Shown piece after piece: positions 10,849 through 23,563 of a stretch of DNA of 64,000 nt. The stretch's first letter is position 1, and every line of letters begins with the position of its first letter. Location of the stretch: positions 62,001 to 126,000 of the forward strand of contig VXCM01000438.1 of NCBI GenBank assembly GCA_014773175.1, in the 5' to 3' direction. A program made the position numbers and the translations under genes. The notes under the pieces are model-generated. The model was not told the DNA's origin, searched no databases, and saw nothing but the letters and a program-made list of their open reading frames with translations. The DNA comes from Lucifuga dentata (taxonomy: Eukaryota > Chordata > Actinopteri > Ophidiiformes > Bythitidae).

Positions 10849-13800
10849 ATGTTTTTTCTGATGAAATCACGGAGCGCATCAGACAGCAGGAAGGCTATGG
10901 GGATCAGAAATGGTACCAAAACCCAACACCCCTCTAAACCCATCTCTAGGATGTTCTTCACTTTCATTTTGCTTCTGCTCATTTTCACACCAAGAGTGGA
11001 TTCATCATGGTGGTGAGTGAGATTTAAAGGTGCTAATATTTAGATCACTTATACAGTCGCCATTAGATCATAGATGCACAGAGATAGACATCTGCAGTGA
11101 AACTGAGTGTGTGAAGTTACAGACGGATTTAACAGGCTGTGAAATGCTTTAAGGGCTAAACCAAAAAATGAAACTAGAAATAGCCTTTTAAAACACTTGC
11201 ATTTACATTCACAGACATTTTACTGCATTCTGTCCACACCTGCCTATCCTGAATTTGTGTGTGGAAAGGTTGACATTAGTCAAAGGAAAGTTGGATGGAA
11301 CCTCTTTTGTAGAAAACACAACAGTGATCTACCCTGAGGGGATCAAGTTTCAGCTTATCTGACTAAAAGTTTTCACCTTCATGCTGTTGCTTATTGCCTC
11401 CCCACCTAAAATAAAATAACATGGAAATGTCCTGTACAATAAATGCTAGAAATCAGTCGCTTTGTGTTTGCATGGCTAAGTTCTGTGTGCTGATATAATT
11501 ATTTTTTTTAACATCAGTGCCAAGTCAGATGTTCACCACAGCAATGTGTAATACATTTATGAAGATTAATGGTGTTGGGGGGGATCCCCCCTATCCATCC
11601 ATCTTGCCCATAGTTAGTGGCAGGTGCAGGCGGTGGTGCATGAATAAATGCCCCTTGATGATTTCTCTTGAGGTTTTAAAAGTCCAGAGGAGAAAAAAAA
11701 AAAAACATCCCACCCACCTGAAATAGTTCTTCTCATGCCTCAGGACACACTTAAGGAAAATCTGTATTAGGATGTGTACTTTCAAAATATCTAGCTGTAG
11801 TAATTCAGTAATTTATAGAGTTTCTTACTATATCTAGATCTTTGAATTAGGAGTTTGTACCCCATAATGATTAGTCTCTGTTTTTTTGATGGGTTTAGAT
11901 TAAAAGCATACCCATTGCGAATAATATTATGAAGGGTAATTTCACTGGAGAGGCAAAGGTGAATTTGGCATTGCTGTTTTATGCAAATATGTTATGAGCA
12001 AACTGCAATTAAATTGCTGAGAAATGCCAGAGAAAGAGAGAAAGAAAGAGAGAAGGATAGAGAGACAAGGAGAGGAAAGGGAGGACAGAGACTTGGAAGG
12101 TTTCTCTCCAGATGATTAATACTTCTTTAATCCTGGTTTGTATTGTTAAGGCCTATTTTTAACCATTCCAATAATTTAGATGAGCACTATGTGTCACACT
12201 ACACAGGACAGGACCTCCCACCCCCAACTAGCCCCTCTCTTACTTTATCCCTGTCTCTCTATGTGTGTGTCCTCCTACAGACAGTCAGGGTCTTTTGGAA
12301 CAGGCCGGTATGTACAACGCACAATAAACACACATAGTGCCTCTGCTCTGCTTTACTGCTCAGGCAGATAGTTAGAATGGAACTGGGACGGCCATAACAG
12401 GAGTGGAAACTGCCTGCTTACATCTGTTTCTGTCTCGGTGGCCAGGCGACACAAATGTGGCTGCAATTAGGGACTATAATGATCCTGATGGAGAGTGGAG
12501 TGTGCAGGCTTAGAAGGGCCATGCAATCATATGGTTTGACTGGGACAGAAAGGCCTTAAAACTGGGTTTTCATTGGTCACTTGCACTGTAGATTACTGTC
12601 CCCATGTCCTGTTGATAAAACTTCCAGAGGCTCCCCAGTGCCACTACCATGTGATCATCCCTTTAAGTGTTGCCACAAAGTAAGGGATTATGTCTGAATA
12701 GGACAGGAAGCAAGGGCCTATCAGACGGAGAGAGATGCTTTCATTGAATGTGAGGAATTTAATAAATCTCCTTTACATCCTGAACATTTGAGCCTTAACT
12801 AGAAGAGATACATAAATGCAGATAAAAAGATATCAAACCATGAAACAAACCATCATTTCAGTTTGTTAAAACCAGTTACATCTGGAGAGTCCACTGCAGA
12901 TTTCAAATCTACAATTTTAATAAACTGTCAATAATATGTTAACTAAATTTATAATTAAATAACAGCAAATGTTTTGAATTTATTTTTTCACTTTGTTAAA
13001 TTAATATACAAATAATCCTACAGCTAAACTTCAAACTAATAAAATATTTGAGGAATTAATTTAAGGAGTGTGCAACATGGTTGCCCTTCCCCCACTTTGT
13101 TTTGCCTTAGCAACACAGAGCCTCTTGCAGACAGAATTGGACAAGATTATGAAATACTACTTGTGTCAAAATTTGATAAATATTAAAATGAATTCAGATT
13201 AAAAAAAATTAAGTAAATAATAAGAATCCAATTAATAATGGAGACATCCATTTCCATACATATGTCTAACCAAAACTGCATAGAAGAATAACTTATTGTT
13301 CACTTGTTTATCAATGCTGCACCTATATATAGTGTACTGCATCTGCTTCTGCAGGTACATCGGAGCACTGGGTGCCCGAGTGATCTGCGACAACATTCCA
13401 GGCCTGGTGAACAAGCAGCGGCAGCTCTGCCAGCGGCACCCAGACCTGATGCAGTCCATTGGTGAGGGAGCCAAGGAATGGATCAAAGAATGCCAGCACC
13501 AGTTCAGACATCACCGCTGGAACTGCAGCACGCTGGACCGGGACCACACGGTGTTTGGCAGAGTCATGCTGCGAAGTAAGTCTGTTCGTGTGTTACCAGG
13601 ACTTCTGTCTGTGCGTGTGTGTGTGTAGTTGTTGTTCATTTCAACGCCAGTTCCATGTGGTATGATAAAGATAATCATTCCCATAAATGTCTCTTATGTT
13701 ATCTAGTAAGTAATTGATGCCATTAATTAATGCAATTAATTATCAGGCACCTCATTGAGTTAAATTCTGCTTACTCCTCTCAACTTTGCCATAGAGTACA

Positions 13801-16800
13801 GATAGAAAGGGAAAGTACTGCGGTTTCGCCTTCCCTGGAAAGAGGGAAGACTGGGAAAGTAGATGTTCTCCGAAACAAGTAGCAGATCGAGAGATCCACA
13901 CTGGTGATGTATAAACAGTAATAGGAGATGTAAATATTTGGGTAGATGTTTCTGGCAGACAGACAAAGCTCTACTCCCTGACACATCGCCTGTGTTCTGC
14001 TTCATTGCATGAGCAGGAATGGGGACAGGAGATGTGTGTGTGTGGGGGGGGGGGGGNTGGGACACGATGACGGAACGACACACCAAATAACCCCCAAACT
14101 CTCTTCTCCTCTGAAATGAAAACACAGCCCAGTGACCAGTGAGAAAGCTGCCGTCTGTGCAAATTAAAAGGTGAAAGGAGAGTCGACCAGACTGAGTATG
14201 ATGTTACAGCTGACAGCACTAGTTCTAGTTCTGTCTGACCGTCCACCACACATGGACTGATTTCTGTGCTCCTGCTGTCTGGAATATATAGAAGAAAGAC
14301 TGTGTAACTAAACCAGAACACAAGTCTGAAAGTGCAGAACAATGCATATAATAAAATGGCATCATTTCTGCTTCCTGTCCACTTAGGTAGCCGAGAAGCA
14401 GCATTCATGTACGCCATCTCTTCAGCAGGAGTTGTGTATGCTATTACCAGGGCCTGCAGTCAGGGGGAGCTTAAAATCTGCAACTGTGACAGCCATAAAC
14501 GTGGGCAAGCAAGCGATGACCGGGGCTACTTTGACTGGGGCGGATGCAGCGATAACATCAACTATGGCATAAAGTTTGCCAAAGCCTTTGTTGATGCTCG
14601 GGAGATGATGGTGAAAGATGCTCGTGCACTGATGAACCTGCACAACAACCGCTGTGGTCGAATGGTGAGCAGCATGAAATACTCGACTTAAGCCCCTTTC
14701 AGACATGCAGCCCATTCTGTTATTTAACACTTCAGGCTCGTGTGTAAAGGACTTGAGTCACTTTTCCTGAAATGTTACTCAGTCCTATCAAGTAAAATTG
14801 CCAGTGCTACTGGCAATTTTACTTGATAGGACCATAGCAGTAACATAGTAACATTTCAGTACCATTTCATTCATGGCGTAAATGTGAATAAATGCAGTCA
14901 CATTGCCAGCGAAGACATACATAAGTTTTCAGCGCTCTAACATTAAACAGTTTTGTATATATTGTGTGGATCAATAACACAAGACTAGAAAGTGGTTTAA
15001 TTTGATGCCTAGATCACACATCTTTTATGAACAATAAAATGGCTGGAAATTAGTCTGATGCAGAAATTAGAGAGCTGATCTAAAAATGCACCGGTGAGTT
15101 TGTTATGCAGACATCTAAACAGCACCATGAAATATTGCTGTTGTGTAACTGACTCTTGCTCGCCATGTTGCTGTACACAGTCTGTCACATCATGTATTAT
15201 ACAAAACTTAACATAAGTATTGAATGAGAAATATGCTTCTATCCGTAAAGATTCTGGCATGTTTAAATAGAACCTTTACGGCACTTCAGCATAAAGGAGA
15301 CTCATGTTTGCGTGGCCAAAAGCACCACTTTAACAGATAGGTGATGCCAGATTTCATTTCTGAAAGGGGCTTTAGGTTTTATCAGTGCTCTGAGCTCGGT
15401 TTTATGTTCGAACAAGCAGAATTAAATTATTCAACATGTTAAAAGTGAAGTACAGGTCTGTGTACTTTTCATTTCTACACTTAAAATTTCACAGGGTTTT
15501 AAGTGTTTAAGTAAAATCTAGTTAGCGTGAAGAATATTTAGTTAACACCTGTGCTAGTGAGGCTGATCACACCTACATCATGCCATGGGCAACATCATAG
15601 GTTTAACACCCTGTCACCTTTGACCTCTGTTCTAGGCAGTGAAGCGCTTTATGAAGCTGGAGTGCAAGTGTCACGGGGTCAGTGGCTCCTGTTCTCTGAG
15701 AACCTGTTGGCTGGCTATGTCTGACTTCAGGCGAACTGGAGATTACCTCCGCAAGAAGTACAACACAGCCATTGAGGTGACCATGAACCAGGATGGGACT
15801 GGTTTCATGGTGGCTGACAAGGACTTCAAGGGAAGCATCAAGAATGAGCTGGTGTACGTTGAGAACTCACCAGATTACTGTCTCATGGACCGAGCAGCAG
15901 GTGGGTTAACATGAAATTTTGGCCATTTAGAAACATGATTATTGCTGTGAAGAGACTGTGGGGAAATGACTTCCAAATTCTGAAGGGAAAAACTGGAATC
16001 TTCTTGCTTACAAATATTGAAAATTTTATTGATGCTTCAGAGGTGCATAAAGAATCACAATGAACAAAACATAAGGGTGGCTGTCATCTTACATATAAAT
16101 ATTTAAGGAAGTCTGAGCTCAGTGGACTTTTTTTGACTTTTGAAGAGCGGTTTCAAATGCTTTCTTGAGCGAGAGTGCAGTATATCAAGAAGCTTTGTGA
16201 ACCATATGCAAAGTGGGAAAAATGTGTGTTAAGTCTAAATTTTGAGTATGACTAAATCCTGTGTTCATATTTTCTTGATGATATATATTAGGAAAACATC
16301 ATATTAGAACATTGTGGGCTCGTATGAATATATCGGCGATCTACATTCTGGGATTTAGTGTCAGGACGGCTCCAGGACGCTCTTAGTTTTCTTATTGTCT
16401 CTGCTTTTATTTTCACCTTGTCTGTGTGGGGTATGCGGATGTGTGCTGAGTCCACGTGTATTTGTTTACAGGCGTTCTTAATTAGGGTGTGGTTTCAGTT
16501 GTTTGAATTTTCCTCCACCTATCCTTATGCCTCTCTGCTTCCCGCACTTGTGGTCACCTGCTTCTGCTGGCCTATCACCTGTCTGTGTTCCTCCCTGCCT
16601 GCTCAGCTGATTCTGATCTGTCAGTTATGTCATTGTATTTAATCGCTTGGGTTTGCACTCCCAGTTTGCCAGACTGTCATGTTGTCATGTTTCCTGTTAC
16701 TCGCTCCTGGATTAAGTTCTTGTTTTTCCCTGCCAAAATATTACTGGTGTTTTTTTTTCCTAGCTTGTCTAGTGATTTTTAGTTATTCTTCGCTTGGATT

Positions 16801-18843
16801 ATTGGACCTTGTTTCCCCCTGTGGGTGTTTTTATGTTTATTATTAAAGTTGAGAAGGACTATCTGATTCGGCTGTCATGTCTGCTTCTGAGTCCTCTACC
16901 TGCCGCCTGACATTTAGTGAAGCTTTTTCTAAACTTTTATCACATAACTGAACGCTTTTCAAAGATAAATAATGTTACACCAAATTTTAAATTTTCATTA
17001 ATAATAAAACTGTGTGAACTTTTATTAGAAGAGAAAAATAGATATCACTTTCACCCGTCAGTTTTCCAAAATCTGTGAGAATCAGCGATGTGTCTATAGT
17101 AGACCTGCATTCTTTCACAGCTTAAAGTTCAGTGATTTGACCTTTAACATCTCCTTTAATAACTAGTGTTTGCATTGCCTTGTTAAGCTCTGTCTCTCTC
17201 CTCCTATCCAGCCCCTTCAATAGAGCGTGAAGGAGCTCACTAACTATTACTGTTAGTTAATGGTTTAGTTACAACACCGTAGTGTATGCGTAGGGGACAT
17301 GGCACTATTTTATGAGAATCTTCCACTCTTCTCTGCTGATAGGTTGGTTGCAGGTTGACAACTGAAGAGTAATAAAGGTGTGTTCACTCAAAGGAAAGCT
17401 CCCTTTCCTTGTTAAAAAGGATCACATAAGGAGCTTAAGACCCTCCTCATCACTAATCTCCATTGTATAGGAATTCTCACCCTAAGGATACATGCAGGCT
17501 TAGTTTTCAAATCCCTCCTTTGGTCACTATTAAGCTCTTCTCCCTAGAGCCCGGGGGGAATATCTCTCTTTATCCTTTTCTCTTCACTTGAGGGATGCTC
17601 TGTTATTAGACATGGCATCTGATCTCAGTCTTAGATCTCACACACCTGAGTACATGAGCACATCTGTGTTTGGGTCTGTTGACTGCTGTAAGCCTACACC
17701 CTGCTGTGAGACTGCGAGAAAAGTCATATTTCACTTTGGTCAGAGTTTCAGTTTTTAGCATTAACATTTCCACTGGTATTCAGTTCCAGTTAACTGCAAA
17801 GATTTAGTGTTGTGGACATCCATGTTTTCATTGAAGGTTTTCCAAAATGTAATGATGATGAGTTGATGTGTGCCAAGAGCAATCTACACTTACTATGTGT
17901 GCTATAAAAATGTACATGTCTCATACTGGATCATGTGCACATCCAGTTAATTTGAGATCATGTGCAGGATAAAATCTGTAAAGTCAGCACTGCAGCAAGT
18001 AACTAAGTAAGATAGTACAGACTGACTTATAATGCTCAAAAACATTTAAGGAATCAGCAAGGTCTTTGTCAGGCAAGGTATTTGCCTGAGGACCACCCTG
18101 TTTTTGTTGCATAACTACTAATAATAATTTGTAAATTTGACAGACAATGACAAAATTGCCATGACGTCTATAAATTTAGTTAATGTTTTGGGTTAAGGCT
18201 GCATTAAATTATTTTGGTTGCAGTTAAGGTAAGTTAATTAAATTTGAGCTTAGGGTAAAGTTGTTGCCATAGTTTATCTTAATTGAATGTAAAAATAAGT
18301 CTTCAACATATTCTATATCATAATGTATTTTTCAGAAATAAGTATAAATTTCTGTCAGGCTCAAAAAGTATATTTGAGCTGACACATCAAAGAAAAACCT
18401 ACTTTACTATATTGAAGTAAATGATTTGTATTATTTTTGGAAAGAAGGAAAGTGAGAAGAAGAACAAATTTGTGTACTTTTTTGTATTTTATTTAAACAG
18501 ATCATTTAGATTTTTAAATTCATTATCAAATTACAGCACTCCAAACAAATGGACATGTTATTCTTTTCTTCTCTTTGCAGGTTCTCTGGGCACAGCAGGA
18601 CGAGTGTGTAACAAGTCCTCCAGAGGCACAGACGGTTGTGAGGTCATGTGCTGTGGGCGGGGCTATGACACCATGCGCGTCAAACGTGTCACCAAGTGCG
18701 AGTGCAAATTTAAGTGGTGCTGTGCTGTGGAGTGCAAGGACTGTGAGGACATGGTGGACGTTCACACCTGCAAGCCCTACAGGCGACCTGATTGGCTGAC
18801 AAGGAGATACAGCCAATCACAGACTCATCAGCCTGTGGGTTAA
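10849..18843 (+). CDS. wnt2b: Wnt2b secreted signalling ligand
   Basis: Five coding exons: 10849-11012, 13355-13575, 14387-14664, 15636-15900 and 18581-18843 (TAA 18841-18843). They total 1191 bases, 396 codons, with GT donors, AG acceptors and matching phases. The hydrophobic signal segment is residues 36-48, followed by [17 protein letters not shown]. Visible Wnt hallmarks are HHRWNC (108-112) with sequon N111-C-S, the block [19 protein letters not shown] (231-240; Ser237 is the acylation position by analogy with Wnt3a Ser209), and the Cys-rich C-terminus with MCCGRGYD and [20 protein letters not shown] matches Wnt2b rather than Wnt2. Wnt2b ligands act through Frizzled/LRP and beta-catenin; zebrafish wnt2bb is needed for liver specification. 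Start choice: Met1 keeps 34 residues before the hydrophobic core, while Met35 (10951) would begin a conventional signal peptide (362 residues). The ohnolog (wnt2ba or wnt2bb) is not resolved. Confidence 0.96.
11013..13354 (+). other. wnt2b intron 1
   Basis: 2.3-kb phase-2 intron (donor GTGAGT, acceptor TTCTGCAG). It contains a purine-rich (GAAA/GAGA) stretch around 12020-12090 and a 14-bp palindrome GGGGGGATCCCCCC at about 11578-11591. There is no additional exon and no clear mobile element. Confidence 0.75.
13576..14386 (+). other. wnt2b intron 2
   Basis: 811-bp phase-1 intron between donor GTAAGT and an acceptor in CCACTTAG. It contains a short GT run at 13615-13627 and a poly-G tract with a single N at 14057. 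Nothing else is recognised. Confidence 0.75.
14691..15371. mobile_element. PIF/Harbinger-like MITE in wnt2b intron 3
   Basis: The left end AGCCCCTTTCAGA (14691-14703) is mirrored by TCTGAAAGGGGCT at 15359-15371. The element is flanked by TTA on both sides (14688-14690 and 15372-15374), the 3-bp TWA target duplication expected of PIF/Harbinger elements. It is 681 bp with no transposase frame, so non-autonomous. It occupies most of the 971-bp intron and starts only 26 bases after the splice donor. It encloses a 24-bp perfect hairpin at 14782-14832. Confidence 0.8.
14782..14832. repeat. 24-bp perfect inverted repeat, 3-nt loop
   Basis: 14782-14805 is exactly reverse-complementary to 14809-14832 with loop GCT. 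An outer imperfect pair (GAAATGTTAC near 14769, GTAACATTTC near 14849) extends it. It lies inside the Harbinger-like MITE, so it may be a nested smaller foldback or part of that element. Confidence 0.85.
15901..18580 (+). other. wnt2b intron 4
   Basis: 2.68-kb phase-1 intron (donor GTGGGT, acceptor CTCTTTGCAG). It contains the solo LTR at 16359-16912. The rest (16920-18570) is AT-rich and has no exon or other element that I can identify. Confidence 0.75.
16359..16912 (+). mobile_element. solo LTR of an LTR retrotransposon in wnt2b intron 4
   Basis: The 554-bp unit starts TGTCAGG and ends CCTGACA, the TG...CA inverted termini of LTRs. It is flanked by identical 5-bp target duplications TTTAG (16354-16358 and 16913-16917). 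ATTAAA at 16842-16847 could be its polyadenylation signal, so its sense is the plus strand, the same as wnt2b. No gag/pol sequence or second LTR is present nearby, as expected after LTR-LTR recombination. A Gypsy- or BEL-type origin is plausible; the superfamily is not determined. Base composition is less AT-rich than the surrounding intron. Confidence 0.85.
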
Positions 18844-19131
18844 GGACTATATTGCGATACAGGATTGGCATCTCGGATTTTTAATACCTCTTTGGCACCT
18901 CCTGAAGCATTGGACTACACTGGCCTTTATTGGATGATGCTAAACTGGAAAATAGACCCAGTTATTGATGGTGTGCTGCTTTAAATGTTTCTAAGAATAA
19001 TTTGTTAAACTTAAAAAAAAAAACAAAAACAAAAAAAAAAACACTTTGATTGTTGATGCAGAGTGGCTGAATTTTAATTATGTTGTAAGTGCATATAGGC
19101 AGGAGTTTGAGGTGATGTCTGCTTATTGTAC

Positions 19132-19137
19132 AATAAA
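19132..19137 (+). promoter_or_regulatory. polyadenylation signal of wnt2b
   Basis: AATAAA 289 bases after the wnt2b stop, preceded by TTGTAC. It is the first canonical signal downstream and would give a short 3' UTR. Confidence 0.6.
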
Positions 19138-19275
19138 GACAGCATGAGCACATGACATAGCTCAAAATAATAGTAATATGTAGCTTAAAGAAGAAAACAA
19201 GAAAGAAAGAAAGAAAGAAAGATAGGGAATTGGGAGATTGTTTGAGATATTGTGTGAAAAACTCCAGTATACAGC

Positions 19276-19312
19276 AGTAGCATATCATGACATTAAGTCA
19301 TGATATGCTACT
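19276..19312. repeat. perfect inverted repeat, 16-bp stem, 5-nt loop
   Basis: AGTAGCATATCATGAC (19276-19291) and its exact reverse complement (19297-19312) flank the loop ATTAA. It lies just past the wnt2b polyadenylation signal. Confidence 0.85.
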
Positions 19313-20017
19313 CCTATCAAGCAGCTAGACAATGGAGAGTTGTTCTAAATTAGCGCAACTGCAACAAACTAATACAAAATCTAAGCAATCTTATGAAAAA
19401 GGCAGAAAATCAGGTTGTAAACCAAGAATCACAAAAAGGGGAAAACATATGGCCAAATTTAAATGACAAAATTGGCAGATCCTTGGTAGAGAAAGGACAC
19501 CTTTACAGGAAAAATTATGCATCATGTGGTCTTTGGATACAAGTGTGTCTCGCCTTGTAGGATGAACTAGTCATCTTTTCACACATGCGAGTGTCTGGTA
19601 TTTGTCTACTATATCACATAACAGGTAATACTGACTTAGAGAAAATCTGATCTTTTCTACGTCTGCTTCATTGTCTTTTTTTCCCACATGTTTTTTCAGA
19701 GCTACATCAAGTAAAGCAGCTTGTAACTCCTTATTCATCCATCTTTGATGGTCTGACTGCAGCCACTGCTGTTATTCCCTAAGGCTTGGCTACTGCTACA
19801 CACCTCCAGTTTTCATTGGTTATAGTTGCCATGTGCAGTGATGAACTCAGAAAAAATGATCACCCAACTCTGTAGCTCTGCTGAGCTTTAAGCCACTTTT
19901 AGCTTATTGTTTTACTGCCTGCAGATACACTGTATAGCTTCCCAACTGTGATTCTCACAAACTTCTGATATAAAAACACAGCATAAAATGACTGAGAGAC
20001 TAACAAGAATTAACAAG

Positions 20018-20205
20018 TGGCTGGTGAAGAAAGTTGAGCATCTAGCAAGTAAAGACGAGAAACTTTTCTTAGGAGTTGGTAGAGACCAAAACAGAACTAA
20101 CAGGAGTTTGAATATTGAACTTGCCCAGAAAATGGCCAGCAACATAGTTCCAGTGAATTAATAATCTTGGAATGAGTTTGCTCACATATTAGCCATAACA
20201 ACTTG
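20018..20205 (+). repeat. diverged dispersed repeat, copy 1
   Basis: The 27-base core 20024-20050 matches 32318-32344 at 25 of 27 positions. Similarity continues patchily downstream (a GGAGTTGRTAGA block, then a TATTAGCC/TGTTAGCC block). The two copies have the same orientation, one intergenic and one in st7l intron 11, so this is an interspersed element of unnamed family. Confidence 0.6.
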
Positions 20206-20274
20206 AGAAACTGGTGTTGTCAGGGATGCGTGTCAGCTACTTGTTCTCCCTGAATGACTAAACTGGATTAATGC

Positions 20275-20326
<52 letters not shown>

Positions 20327-23300
20327 TTTTTAATTTTTTTAAATGAGCATACAAAAAATATATATGCTGCAACATATTTCAGATGTCAGTTCTTTTCAGA
20401 TGTCAGTTATTGTGTCTGTGACTGTGGCATTTGTGGCAAGGACTTTACATAAAGTAATAGCAGTGCTGTGCTCATGGAGTTTCCACAATCCTCTCTGCTT
20501 TGTGACACGATTGGTAATACCAACATAGGAACCATTAACCTATCATAATCTATTTATTACTGCTGCTTCTGTATGTTTCTGCAGAGTTTAATTTTATGAT
20601 GGATGCAAAGCTTGGTACGGGCCTTCCACAAACCATGAAACCCATGTGTAAAGAACTTAAACTGACCTTTATAATGGGGGGGGGNGGGGGGGGTTCCAGA
20701 GCTTGGCATGGTAGTGGGATCAGGGACAAATTTGCTGCAACATCTAATCAGAATTAGCATCCTTGGTGTCGATTATGGAGATATAATAACCAAAGCCTAC
20801 TATTGTGTGTATCTGTTGCCATGTAGCAGATTAGTAAGGTTTTAGTCTCTATGAACCCTTTTTGCTATTGTCATTTCCAAACCACTCATTATTATACAGT
20901 ACATATATATGCTTCTGAATGATGCTTTATACCTTAAAGTTGTAAACAGAGTTTTTCCTCATCAATCGTTCTTTATTACAAAGATCAGCACAGCATGTTT
21001 CTTCTGTCATCATATTGTCTGAGAACATTTTGACAATCCAGTCTTATGCAACTATTCTTTCAGTCCTTTGTGCAGACATTCACTGGCTCTAACTGGTTTG
21101 TGAGAAATGAAGTATTTCATGAAACCAGGCCAAGATATTGCAAAAAGAACAGTGAAAAGGCTAAGGAATCTGAATTGGACTATTCAACATCTGGTAATGC
21201 AGCCAGACATCATGTTAGGCCACACGAGACACAATGCTCACAGGGGTTTAAAGATCTAAATGAATCTGACAACAAGCTGGGGATACTCAACACATTTTTT
21301 CAAGCCCACATAATGAGAAAGAGAGCCAAAGTAAAGCGCTTTGAAGGAGGCCAAGTGACACACCGGTGTCAAACGTTCAGAAGTCAAAAGTTAATTGCAA
21401 ACAAAATAACCTCTTTCAAATGTAAATTCAACTTATGTTGCTGTCTTTTTCTTAAAGATTAAAAAGATTAGAAAGGCGACAGCTATTAACACACTGTGGG
21501 GGGTGGGGGTGTACATGCTACTCTGGCCCCGAAAATTCATGATTCTATTTCCCAGTTCTAAGTGTAATAAATTAACAATGTTAGCACAAGTTTAGTCCAT
21601 TAATTCAAAATCTGATATCCGAACCCACACTGGAACTAACTCGTCCAGCATGGTCTGAAATCATGGATTTGGTTTGGTTTTGGGTGAATGAATTTATACC
21701 TTGGACATACATAACAGATTAAATAAGGAATTTTTGACAGGTCAGTTAAGCCTGTGGCCGCATTTACAGTTCCAAGTCAAGTCAAGTCAGTTAGTCATTA
21801 TTTGCTGCAACAATGTGAAAATGCTCTTGAGACATAATGCCTAGGGCATTTTCATCTTGGAAATTTAGGCTTCAAAATACCTTTCTAGTTCTATATTAAA
21901 CCTTGTTGATCCACCGTGTCATTCCCATTAGAGGTCTTGTGTTTTAGCCATGATTCAGTCATGGCAAGCAGAGGATAAAGGAAATGCAGTAAACCATGTT
22001 GTTCATGTTTAGTTGGTTCACCAAGTAAACATGAGACTATTTTTGTTTCACCAAACTTAACTGTACCAGCAAATGGTGAAAAACACCAATGCATAGTTGA
22101 TCAGTAATAATTTGCTGATCTTCAGTTGTGCCAAAGGGTTTGAGTGGCTTTGATGTTTGGTCCAGCTGAGGTTTGTAAAAATAACAGGAGCGGCATTGCT
22201 GGCATTCTGTGCCATCACAGTGATATCAAATGGGCATCTGAATTTAACATCATTTCTGAGCTAAAATTGGCCCAAGGGGACAGACTAAGAGTGCAGCCCA
22301 AATGGATGTTTCACATTCAGAGAAACCAGAAGAGAAGAATGGTGTAATCCACCCTCGCAGATTGTATTGGATCCAAAATGATTCACACTGTGTCAAATAC
22401 ATACGAAAAGTTTCCTATTTTATCTTTGTCCGACTACAGCCCTCTAGTCCAAAATGTTGTAACATAAGCAATCATATGATTAATATCTATAATGCACAGT
22501 AAAATAGAAAATATGCTGATAGGTACACATTATCAAATAGTTGATCTCTGGACTATTTAAATAAAGTGTTGAAAATCCTTGGTAAAATGATCCGGTAGTT
22601 CTGTTGTTGTTCTTGGCGGACAGGAAAGCCTGTATGACCCCATCAGCACTAATTAAGAGCTTTATGTGGACATGAAATTGGACTTGACTATAGCTGCTAT
22701 AATGTAACGTATTTATTGTACTTGCCAAGTGAAATCATGCCAATTTATTGCTAAGGTAAAGAGAAAATCATCTCACACAGTATGTTTCTATAGCATAAGA
22801 AAGTAAAAGACTCCCATAAACTAAAGCTTAAATTAGGCTCACTTGTGACCCATTGTGGTTTTCTGCCACTCAGTGTCATTTTAATGACTAATACTGTAGT
22901 CCCAACTATTAAAAGTCTGTCAATTACTATCACATCATCTGTAAATAAACATGAGTTAAACTTAGCAAGGAACAAAATATTCCATTAATGTCATTAATTA
23001 CAATTTACCAGAATTTACACACCACCATTCATGTTTATATTTTCATCTCAAAAAGGAAAATACATGCACTGCAGTCCCTGACACAGACACAGACATCACA
23101 CTCACCCTTTGACCTCTAAGAGTGTAGGCATTGTGTGCAGTATATTTTTTGTGTCCCCTCAGGCAGATTGTTTAGGAGACTATAGTCCAACATACAGTAT
23201 TAGTGACCTTCAGGGACATGCTTGGCACAGCTCCCAGGTTTCAAAATTCATAGTTTATTAATTCATCGTCCTGGTGGGATTACTAGCCAGCAGCAGGGGA

Positions 23301-23530
23301 TATGTACAAAAACCCTTATCTAGTAAGTTAACTGTAGTGTTGTTTGTGTGTGTTTATGTGTGACCTGTTAAAACCATTATTTGGTATCTTCAGACAGAAA
23401 GAGGATGAACAGGATGGACAGCGTCACTTGACACCCTGGCTGCTTTCCAACATGGCCTTTGCTTTGTTTTTTACTTGAGCACTACCTTACTTTGGTATGT
23501 CATAAATGATTCTCATTTCTCTTGGTTTAC

Positions 23531-23563
23531 CTTCCTCATGTTAAGGTAAAGAACATGAGGAAG
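23531..23563. repeat. inverted repeat, 12-bp stem, 9-nt loop
   Basis: CTTCCTCATGTT (23531-23542) pairs with AACATGAGGAAG (23552-23563). No flanking features suggest a function. Confidence 0.7.

Noticed and set aside
11578..11591. GGGGGGATCCCCCC palindrome as a regulatory site
   Set aside because: Low-complexity self-complementary run with no supporting context.
21046..21462. 138-codon open frame between wnt2b and st7l
   Set aside because: Biased but ordinary composition, no recognisable motif, no splice or promoter context. A frame of this length is expected occasionally in 64 kb; treated as chance.
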